DNA of 64,000 nt from CAXRDE01 sp964229355 (lineage in GTDB: Bacteria; Cyanobacteriota; Sericytochromatia; UBA7694), in contig CAXRDE010000014.1 in NCBI GenBank assembly GCA_964229355.1, positions 1-64,000 on the forward strand. Direction: 5' to 3'. The notes below the pieces were generated by a model that was not told where the DNA came from, did not search any database, and saw nothing but the letters and a program-made list of their open reading frames with translations. A program made the position numbers and the translations under genes. Shown one piece after another: positions 33,201 to 39,997 of the stretch (position 1 is its first letter; each line of letters starts with the position of its first letter).

Positions 33201-36076
33201 TCGTGTTCATCGCGCTCTTCTAACCAGGCTTCCACCAGGTGTTGGTTGGCCGGGGTGATCAGTTCGTTACGCGCCAGCACCACTTCGCCTGCTTTGTTGA
33301 CCAAATCAGTAGCCAGGGTACGGCCGGTTAAGCGATCCGACAATTCGAGCAGTTTCGAATCCCCTTCACGGATATCTAAAAGACGGAAGTGATTGTGGGT
33401 ACCGCAATCTTCGTCAATGATGATCACGTCCTGGGCCACGTCAGCCAGACGGCGAGTCAGGTAACCTGAGTCAGCGGTACGTAAGGCGGTATCTACAATC
33501 CCTTTCCGTGCACCGTAAGAGGAGAGCACGTACTCGGTCACGGTCAGACCTTCTTTAAAGTTTGACTTAATCGGTAAATCGATAATCCGTCCAGAAGGAT
33601 CGGCCATCAGACCGCGCATTGCGATCAGCTGACGGACCTGAGAAATGTTACCCCGTGCGCCGGAGAACGCCATCATGTACACAGAGTTCAGTTTGTTTTC
33701 TAAGTCATCTTTATCGATGAGCTTGGTCAAACTTTCTGAGGCTTCGTGCCAGGTGTTAATAACGCGGGTATAACGCTCGGTTTCGGTAATTTTACCGCGG
33801 TGGAAGAGGTGTTCAGCGGTTTGAATGCGCTCTTCAGCAGCCGCCAAAATGTCTTTCTTCTCGGGAGAAATCACCAAATCAGCAATGGCAATAGAAACCC
33901 CCGCGCGGGTGGCCATACGGAAACCAAAGTCTTTCAGGTCATTCGCCAGATCAGAGGTGCGCTCGTTACCATAGATATTGAAGCTTTCTGCAATCAAACC
34001 TGACAACTGGGCGTTACCAAAGGCGTAGTTTTTGTACTTAATGCCCTCAGGGAAGGTGGCGTTGATTAAAATACGACCAGGGGTGGTGCGTACATAAACA
34101 GAGGCGGGCAAGGTTTTACCGGCTTCCGCATATTCAGCTTTCAGCTCACCCAAAGGCACGCCGTTGAAAGCGACTTTCACACGACCCTGAGCGTCACGCA
34201 CAGGCTGTCCGTCCGCATCGGTTTCCACCTCTTGCTGCACGGTGGCCATCACCAGCTCGCTAGATTCTAAACGCTCGACGGGCATTCTGACGATCACTTT
34301 CGCCTGAATATCCACCTGACCCACCTGGTGCGCAGACTCCACTTCGTGAATCGAACTGAAGAGCTTGCCATTACCCAGCAATTGTGAATCCGCTTGATCG
34401 GCTTCTGGGTTGTCTACGGTACTGTAGTAACAACCAATAACCATATCCTGAGAAGGCTTCACAATCGGTAAACCGGTCGCAGGTACCAGAATGTTGTTAG
34501 AAGACATCATCAGCAAACGGGCTTCGGTTTGCGCTTCAATGGAAAGCGGAACGTGTACAGCCATTTGGTCACCGTCAAAGTCGGCGTTAAAGGCGGTACA
34601 AACCAGCGGATGCAATTGAATGGCACGGCCCTCTACCAGCACGGGTTCAAAGGCTTGAATACCCATACGGTGAAGCGTCGGAGCGCGGTTCAACAATACG
34701 GGGTGACCTTTGATCACTTCTTCGAGAATGTCCCATACCATGGTGTCCTGACGCTCAATCAGCTTTTTGGCTGACTTGATGTTTTGAACAATACCCTGTT
34801 CTACCAGTTTGTTCATCACAAAAGGCTTAAACAGTTCTAAGGCCATCTCTTTGGGCAAACCGCACTGGTGCAGTTTGAGACTTGGACCGACCACGATAAC
34901 GGAACGACCTGAATAGTCCACCCGTTTACCCAGCAGGTTCTGACGGAAACGGCCCTGTTTACCCGACACGATATTTGACAGGGATTTCAGCGGACGGTTA
35001 TTAGGACCTACCACAGTACGGCCACGACGGCCATTGTCAAACAAGGCGTCTACGGCTTCTTGCAGCATCCGCTTTTCGTTACGAATAATAATGTTTGGCG
35101 CTTCCATCTCCAACAAGCGGTTCAAACGATTGTTCCGGTTGATCACACGACGGTAAAGGTCGTTCAAATCAGAGGTGGCAAAGCGGCCGCCGTCCAACTG
35201 CACCATGGGGCGCAAATCGGGGGGAATGACGGGCAGAATTTCTAACACCATCCAGGTGGGGGTGGCGTTGGAGTTCAGGAAGTTTTCCAGAACACGCAGG
35301 CGTTTGACCAGCTTGATTTTCTTCTGGCCGGTGGGCTTGCTTTCTTTCAGGGTCTTCCAGATTTCATCGGCACTGGCTTTGATTTCAATGTCGCCCAGCA
35401 ATTTTTTGATCGCAGGGGCGCCCATTTCAGCTTCAAAACTGTCTTCACCATAGATGTCACACAGTTGATCGTATTGATCTTCACTGATCAGCTGACCTTT
35501 TTTGAGTTGAATGGTTCCCTCTGCTTTTTTCGCAGGGGCCGCCTCTTCACCGTCACCGTCTTCATCGTCGCTCACGGCTTCCACTTCAGCGTCATCACGC
35601 ACCAGTGTTGCATCGTTTAAGACAATATAGGCGTTGTAATAGGTCACATCTTCCAATTGGCGCAGCGGCACGTCCAACAGCAATGATAAATAGCTGGGGA
35701 TGCCTTTCAGATACCAAATGTGAACCACGGGCGCAGCCAGTTTAATGTGGCCCATACGGTGACGACGCACTTTAGACTCGGTCACTTCAACGCCGCAGCG
35801 CTCACAGATAATTCCGCGGTGACGGACGCGCTTGTACTTTCCGCAATAGCATTCCCAGTCCTTAGAAGGGCCAAAGATGCGTTCGCAGAACAAACCGCCC
35901 ATTTCAGGTTTGAGGGTTCGATAGTTGATGGTTTCAGGCTTGGTTACCTCACCACGAGACCAACCCAAAATACGCTGGGGAGAGGCAATGCCTACGCGAA
36001 TACAATCAAATACATCACCATCATTATCGGGGGCCTGCTGGCCCTCGGGGTAAATTAAATCAGTATTGGTAATCAT
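30251..36076 (-). CDS. rpoC: DNA-directed RNA polymerase beta-prime subunit, unsplit, with giant trigger-loop insertion
   Basis: 1941 residues against about 1200-1400 in most bacteria. The N-terminal zinc site (CYCGKYKRVRHRG, ICERC, about 74-92) and catalytic NADFDGDQMAVH (near 500) are intact. The trigger loop starts at QLTMRTFHTGG near 1013 but resumes at DIIQGLPRVEELLETRKP only near 1670, leaving about 645 inserted residues. The insert has repeated 'V-x-DG-x-x-V-x-x-G' units (VEDGQKLDAG, VEEGEIIKKG, VEDGNMVRQG) typical of sandwich-barrel hybrid motifs, as in the SI3 insertion of cyanobacteria. Cyanobacteria split the gene into rpoC1 and rpoC2; here it is one frame. An acidic stretch near residue 165 (DDEDGDGEEAA) is a second, small insertion. 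AAAGGA precedes the ATG. Confidence 0.97.
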   Translation of the reverse strand: MITNTDLIYPEGQQAPDNDGDVFDCIRVGIASPQRILGWSRGEVTKPETINYRTLKPEMGGLFCERIFGPSKDWECYCGKYKRVRHRGIICERCGVEVTESKVRRHRMGHIKLAAPVVHIWYLKGIPSYLSLLLDVPLRQLEDVTYYNAYIVLNDATLVRDDAEVEAVSDDEDGDGEEAAPAKKAEGTIQLKKGQLISEDQYDQLCDIYGEDSFEAEMGAPAIKKLLGDIEIKASADEIWKTLKESKPTGQKKIKLVKRLRVLENFLNSNATPTWMVLEILPVIPPDLRPMVQLDGGRFATSDLNDLYRRVINRNNRLNRLLEMEAPNIIIRNEKRMLQEAVDALFDNGRRGRTVVGPNNRPLKSLSNIVSGKQGRFRQNLLGKRVDYSGRSVIVVGPSLKLHQCGLPKEMALELFKPFVMNKLVEQGIVQNIKSAKKLIERQDTMVWDILEEVIKGHPVLLNRAPTLHRMGIQAFEPVLVEGRAIQLHPLVCTAFNADFDGDQMAVHVPLSIEAQTEARLLMMSSNNILVPATGLPIVKPSQDMVIGCYYSTVDNPEADQADSQLLGNGKLFSSIHEVESAHQVGQVDIQAKVIVRMPVERLESSELVMATVQQEVETDADGQPVRDAQGRVKVAFNGVPLGELKAEYAEAGKTLPASVYVRTTPGRILINATFPEGIKYKNYAFGNAQLSGLIAESFNIYGNERTSDLANDLKDFGFRMATRAGVSIAIADLVISPEKKDILAAAEERIQTAEHLFHRGKITETERYTRVINTWHEASESLTKLIDKDDLENKLNSVYMMAFSGARGNISQVRQLIAMRGLMADPSGRIIDLPIKSNFKEGLTVTEYVLSSYGARKGIVDTALRTADSGYLTRRLADVAQDVIIIDEDCGTHNHFRLLDIREGDSKLLELSDRLTGRTLATDLVNKAGEVVLARNELITPANQHLVEAWLEERDEHEKYVDIRSPMGCESTFGVCRLCYGWSLNSQQLVDRGEPVGIISAQSIGEPGTQLTMRTFHTGGVFEGSSAEKIYARYKDKKAFEGKVSFDASKMKTQTIRTQAGDNMPVLDEEFTVEVVVGRGKEKVQIIPGFSLLVQDGDTVTDKTPLAIAVRESGKFGRGSMERKYKEVIAGVSGEVVLDRIETESRKNRAKQQEETIVTSQDGILWIYNGDVYSMPPKSEIRVEDGQKLDAGATIASIATSTEYGGRVSLSKNEEGSQLLSIVTAELELKDAYVDKTKASEPVLVFEDEGLPMTHFEMNVDDQQRLENNQLLAKAPDIRYVVERNGVVHYVQDINEKEPIAKEIEVLLLAQESFNIKGKAVFVEDSMTVSADTEIFEGHKVEESGFVNTDNIDTSHEILFYPGAAAYLFMMEDDGTEFKVEEGEIIKKGRVIGTRWNPETEETEEVTSDIDGFIEMIPLEELETLVVVRPFKKYKVKPIDNFFNYESSNDNIGLEAVTRFQHRQGDRVKAGSALARAELQFKLQGPMVTLGGRTNLVPTETEGQFTLNLSSTENLTGQKGSMRGTFMGDYQEIGIYIDPLVKDGEVVPARHKVASTEYRIKSSGIITVRKDEHNGLIRMMLLTDEHERVYEVSKPLVSAGDKVFEGDLIAEGVEAHETCVVQEVTKGKVFVRKARPYLVSQGAQLVVEDGNMVRQGEEIAVLMYEQMKTGDIIQGLPRVEELLETRKPKDIAVLSEYQGEVVDISRGSDEKTIVVINGSVADEPPKEHNVSLPYTASPIVAVGQRVTRGERITTGSINPHELLKLSGVAAAQKYLVDSVQQVYRSQGVKISDKHIEVIVRQLTQKKQIENPGQTTFLPGEKVSKTRIELERKRIRELGLEDGDLDYTPILLGITKASLNTESFFSAASFQETTRVLTEAAVQGKRDWLRGLKENVIIGRLIPAGTGMRSKLSRDVLARKQRSVRDLAAAEYDALSEESAE

Positions 36077-36099
36077 GTTTTATCCTTTATATCCTGGGT

Positions 36100-39000
36100 T
36101 TAGTCCATCATATCTGCCGAAGAAGGCATTGCACGACCCAACTGCTCTTGCAGACGGTCCTTGTACTGTTGCAGGCTGGTTTCTTCAAACAGTTCAATTT
36201 CTGTTTCCATGCCATCTTCTTCGACCCGCAGAATCTGCATATCAAGGGCCAAACTCTGCAGTTCCCGGATCAGTACCTTAAAGGACTCTGGGATTCCGGG
36301 CTTTTGAATGTTTTTGCCTTTAACAATGGCTTCGTACGCTGCCGCACGACCCATCACGTCATCAGACTTAATGGTCAGCATTTCCTGAAGGGTATAGGCC
36401 GCACCATAGGCTTCCAGACCCCAGACTTCCATTTCTCCGAAACGCTGTCCACCAAACTGGGCTTTACCGCCCAGAGGCTGTTGGGTTACCAGCGAATAAG
36501 GTCCAGTAGAACGGGCGTGAATCTTATCGTCTACCAGGTGAACCAGCTTCAGCATGTACATGCTGCCGACACCCACTTTTTGCAGGAAGGGTTCGCCCGT
36601 ACGACCATCATAAAGGGTGATCTTACCGGTTTTTTCCATCCAGCTCCAGTTGGCCTCGGCTTCTGCACGGGCCGCGGCTTCGTCAAATTCACCCGCGTCG
36701 GTAAATTCTCCGGTTTCATTGCCTTCTTCGTCCAGCACAGGCTGCGGCTTCGCATGGGCGTGACGCTCACGGGCTTCGTCGATCATTTTGTTGATCTGGA
36801 ATTCCTGGGCATCCAGCATTTCGCTTTCCACCAGGGTTTGAGAGGCCATTTCTTCGAACATTTCGTCAAAAGGCGTAATCTCGATAGGCGTGCCCTTGAG
36901 GTGAGCAGCCATGCCCAAGAGGTACTCGTAAATCTGTCCCACGTTCATACGACCGGGAACACCCAGTGGGTTCAAGACCACATCAATGGGGGTACCATCA
37001 GGCAAATAAGGCATATCTTCGGTGGGAAGAATGCGAGAGATAATCCCTTTGTTACCGTGACGTCCCGCCATTTTATCACCCACAGAGATCTTACGTTTCT
37101 GGGCAATATACACGCGAACCACTTTGTTCACGCCAGGAGGCAGTTCATCACCGGCTTCGCGGCTGAAGATCCGCACGTCAACCACGCGGCCTTTTTCACC
37201 GTGAGGCACACGCAGAGAGGTGTCTCTCACATCACGGGCTTTTTCACCGAAAATCGCACGCAGCAGTTTTTCTTCAGGGGGGTGCTCAGACTCCCCTTTG
37301 GGGGTCACTTTACCCACGAGAATATCACCGGGTTCAATTTCAGCACCGATGCGAATAATACCGTCTTCGTCTAAATCGCGAACGGCATCTTCACCCACAG
37401 AGGGCAATTCACGGGTAATTTCTTCGGCACCCAGCTTGGTAGTACGGGCTTCGGTTTCATACTTTTCAATGTGAATCGAGGTATAGACGTCATCACGTAC
37501 CAGGCGCTCAGACACCAGAATCGCATCCTCAAAGTTGTAACCTTCCCAGGGCATAAAGGCCACGAGCACGTTACGTCCTAAGGCCAATTCACCGTTAACG
37601 GTAGAAGCACCATCGGCCAACAGTTGACCTTTCTCAACGCGTTGACCCACGGTTACCGCAGGCTTCTGGTTGATACTGGTGTCCTGGTTTGAACGGTAGA
37701 ACTTCAGCAAGTCGTAGGTTTTGGTATCACCTTTTTCGTTTTTCACGCGCACTTTATTGGCACTCACGTAGGTGACTTCACCGGCTTCTTCAGCCAGTAC
37801 CAGAGCACCGGAGTCATAGGCCACGCGAGACTCCAGACCGGTACCCACCAGCGGACGCTCAGGCGCCACGAGAGGTACAGACTGACGCTGCATGTTTGAA
37901 CCCATCAACGCACGGTTGGCGTCATCGTGCTCCAGGAAAGGAATCAAAGAGGTGGCCACAGATACGATTTGTACAGGCGACACCCCGACAAATTCCACTT
38001 CTTCAGGGGTTACTTCAAAGAAATCGCCTTTGAAGCGCACCGGAATTTTTTCATCCTGGAAGCGACGCTCAGTCACGACTTCGCCATCACGCTCCACCTG
38101 AATATCTCTAAAACCTAAGTCACCGGGGGCGATATAGTGATTATCTTCTTTGTCGGCAGTGATGTACACCAATTCATCGGTCAAAATACCGTGTTGAACA
38201 CGCCAATAAGGAGTTTCTAAGAAACCGTACTCGTTGACACGGGCAAAGGTGGCCATGGAGTTAATCAGACCGGCGTTGGGACCTTCAGGGGTCTCAATGG
38301 GACAAATTCGACCGTAGTGGGTGGTGTGAATATCACGGACCGCAAAGCCCGCGCGCTCACGGTTCAAACCGCCTGGTCCAAGGGCGCTCAGACGGCGCTT
38401 GTGGGTCAATTCAGACAAGGGGTTGGTTTGGTCCATAAACTGAGACAGCTGAGAGGAACCGAAAAACTCTTTAATCGCCGCCACAAGCGGCTTGGAGTTA
38501 ATCAGATTTTGTGGGGTCAGGTTATCAATATCCTGAATGGTCATACGCTCGCGTACAATCCGCTCAATACGGGTCAGACCCACACGAAACTGGTTTTGCA
38601 GCAATTCGCCCACAGAGCGAATACGGCGGTTACCTAAGTGATCGATATCGTCAGCTTCTGACATATCAAAGGTAAAACCCACCAGATAGTCAATAATCGC
38701 AATGATGTCTTGATTATCGAGGGTGCGAATATCTTCGGGAATATCGAGTTTGAGTTTATTGTTGATTTTGTAACGGCCCACGCGACCTAAGTCATAACGC
38801 TTGGGATCAAAGAAACGGCTCTTGATCATTTGCTGGCCGCCCTCCGCAGACGGTGGATCTCCGGGACGCAGCTTTTTGTACACTTCAATCAGGGCTTGCT
38901 CAGTGGTTTCAATGCCGTTGGATTGTTCTTTTTCCAGGGTCTTTTGCAAGAAATCCCGGTGACGGAACAATTCCAGCATATCCTGGGTTTGGTAACCCAG

Positions 39001-39591
39001 CGCACGCAAGAAGGTGGTGGCCAAAATCTTACGGGTTTTGTCTACACGGATGTGAATCAGGCTGCTGGTGTCGATTTCAAATTTCAACCAGGCACCACGG
39101 TTAGGAATCACGGTGGCAGAGTACAGCACTTTACCGCTGGCGCCGGCGCCTTCGCGCTTGAAGTAAACACCAGGCGAACGCACGATTTGAGAAACCACAA
39201 CGCGCTCGGCGCCGTTGATCACAAAAGTTCCCCGGGGGGTCATCAGGGGAAGTTCACCAATGAAAATTTTCTGTTCTTTGATTTCACCCGTTTGTTTGTT
39301 AATCAGCTGTACGGGGATCTTGAGGTGCGAGGCGTACGTTACGTCTCGGGCGCGGCACTCGGGAACGGAGTACTGAGCGGCTTCCAACTCATAATTGGGC
39401 ATGAGGTGTAATTCCAGGCGTCCACTATAGTCCTGGATTGGAGAAAAAGATTCAAGAGCTTCAGGCAAACCTTCTTTGAGGAACCAGTCAAAGGAATCTT
39501 TCTGGATTTTAATCAGATCAGGCAACTGTTCAAAACTTTTAGATACCTTCTCGTGGATTTTTTTGCGGGTAGCATGTTTCGCTAAAGTCAT
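36100..39591 (-). CDS. rpoB: DNA-directed RNA polymerase beta subunit
   Basis: About 1163 residues, in the range of cyanobacterial and Gram-positive RpoB and lacking the large E. coli insertions. The rifampicin region (SQLSQFMDQTNPLSELTHKR, RRLSALGPGGLNRERAG) is present with standard residues, as are TPEGPNAGLI, the catalytic-site EGYNFEDA and GRHGNKGV-type GRHGNKGI. rpoC follows after 23 bp. rplL and rplJ, which usually precede rpoB, are absent; instead a promoter and an untranslated leader of about 190 nt lie upstream. I used the ATG at 39591; a TTG 12 bp earlier is the alternative, and neither has ideal ribosome-site spacing. Confidence 0.97.
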   Translation of the reverse strand: MTLAKHATRKKIHEKVSKSFEQLPDLIKIQKDSFDWFLKEGLPEALESFSPIQDYSGRLELHLMPNYELEAAQYSVPECRARDVTYASHLKIPVQLINKQTGEIKEQKIFIGELPLMTPRGTFVINGAERVVVSQIVRSPGVYFKREGAGASGKVLYSATVIPNRGAWLKFEIDTSSLIHIRVDKTRKILATTFLRALGYQTQDMLELFRHRDFLQKTLEKEQSNGIETTEQALIEVYKKLRPGDPPSAEGGQQMIKSRFFDPKRYDLGRVGRYKINNKLKLDIPEDIRTLDNQDIIAIIDYLVGFTFDMSEADDIDHLGNRRIRSVGELLQNQFRVGLTRIERIVRERMTIQDIDNLTPQNLINSKPLVAAIKEFFGSSQLSQFMDQTNPLSELTHKRRLSALGPGGLNRERAGFAVRDIHTTHYGRICPIETPEGPNAGLINSMATFARVNEYGFLETPYWRVQHGILTDELVYITADKEDNHYIAPGDLGFRDIQVERDGEVVTERRFQDEKIPVRFKGDFFEVTPEEVEFVGVSPVQIVSVATSLIPFLEHDDANRALMGSNMQRQSVPLVAPERPLVGTGLESRVAYDSGALVLAEEAGEVTYVSANKVRVKNEKGDTKTYDLLKFYRSNQDTSINQKPAVTVGQRVEKGQLLADGASTVNGELALGRNVLVAFMPWEGYNFEDAILVSERLVRDDVYTSIHIEKYETEARTTKLGAEEITRELPSVGEDAVRDLDEDGIIRIGAEIEPGDILVGKVTPKGESEHPPEEKLLRAIFGEKARDVRDTSLRVPHGEKGRVVDVRIFSREAGDELPPGVNKVVRVYIAQKRKISVGDKMAGRHGNKGIISRILPTEDMPYLPDGTPIDVVLNPLGVPGRMNVGQIYEYLLGMAAHLKGTPIEITPFDEMFEEMASQTLVESEMLDAQEFQINKMIDEARERHAHAKPQPVLDEEGNETGEFTDAGEFDEAAARAEAEANWSWMEKTGKITLYDGRTGEPFLQKVGVGSMYMLKLVHLVDDKIHARSTGPYSLVTQQPLGGKAQFGGQRFGEMEVWGLEAYGAAYTLQEMLTIKSDDVMGRAAAYEAIVKGKNIQKPGIPESFKVLIRELQSLALDMQILRVEEDGMETEIELFEETSLQQYKDRLQEQLGRAMPSSADMMD

Positions 39592-39682
39592 CCAGATATT
39601 CAACCTACCTTAAATGTTAGATATCCACTTTACGGTGGGGAAGCGGGGCTGCAAACGGCCTAAAAAGACAAAGATGCCACGA

Positions 39683-39702
39683 TCAGAATAGTATGATTCT
39701 GA
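39683..39702 (-). promoter_or_regulatory. hairpin in the rpoB leader
   Basis: TCAGAAT-(6 nt)-ATTCTGA forms a perfect 7-bp stem in the transcribed leader, about 90 nt before the start codon. It has no T run, so it is not a terminator; it could be a protein-binding or processing site. Confidence 0.4.
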
Positions 39703-39716
39703 CGGGCATATTCAAT

Positions 39717-39739
39717 GAATTTAAATCGTATGTTGCATG
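39717..39739. repeat. imperfect direct repeat, copy 1
   Basis: GAATTTAAAT followed after 4 bp by TGTTGCATG. Lies within the rpoB leader. Confidence 0.45.
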
Positions 39740-39784
39740 CAGCTATTTATGGACCCACTCTTAAATTGCAAATTGCAGTTCTCT

Positions 39785-39814
39785 AGTTTACGGGAGAGGG
39801 GGATAGATTGTCAA
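39785..39814 (-). promoter_or_regulatory. rpoB promoter
   Basis: On the minus strand a perfect TTGACA, an 18-bp C-rich spacer and TAAACT form a strong sigma-70-type promoter about 190 nt upstream of the rpoB start codon. No ribosomal protein genes lie between. Confidence 0.65.
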
Positions 39815-39851
39815 GCCATTGTATGCACCAACCACAAAATAGTGGGGTGCT

Positions 39852-39880
39852 GAATTTAAATTGTGATAGCTTGTTGCATG
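39852..39880. repeat. imperfect direct repeat, copy 2
   Basis: GAATTTAAAT followed after 10 bp by TGTTGCATG, upstream of the rpoB promoter; the first copy lies downstream of it. Confidence 0.45.
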
Positions 39881-39940
39881 TGTGATTATTTTAAGACATA
39901 TGTTACGAAAAAATCAAGATGCGGCGCGTTAAATTGCAAT

Positions 39941-39966
39941 AAAAAAGCCGATCAAAGATGGCTTTC
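39941..39966 (-). terminator. terminator candidate after the Omp85 gene
   Basis: On the minus strand AAAGCC-(10 nt)-GGCTTT followed by TTTT; the stem is short (6 bp) but the T run is good and it lies 32 bp past the stop. Confidence 0.6.
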
Positions 39967-39997
39967 TACGGTTAAAGATTAAACCTAATTTAAGGTC

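Larger units (their letters stand above)
39604..39997. other. 394-bp intergenic control region of rpoBC
   Basis: No gene was found. This AT-rich stretch holds the terminator of the Omp85 gene at its right end, the rpoB promoter in the middle, a leader hairpin, and two imperfect copies of a block with GAATTTAAAT and TGTTGCATG (39717-39739 and 39852-39880). TTAAATTG also recurs at about 39771, 39856 and 39931. Confidence 0.7.

Noticed and set aside
36148..37374. 408-codon plus-strand frame opposite rpoB
   Set aside because: It is an antisense shadow of the highly conserved rpoB C-terminal region; its composition is rich in His and Phe, typical of reverse-frame translation, and it has no ribosome site.
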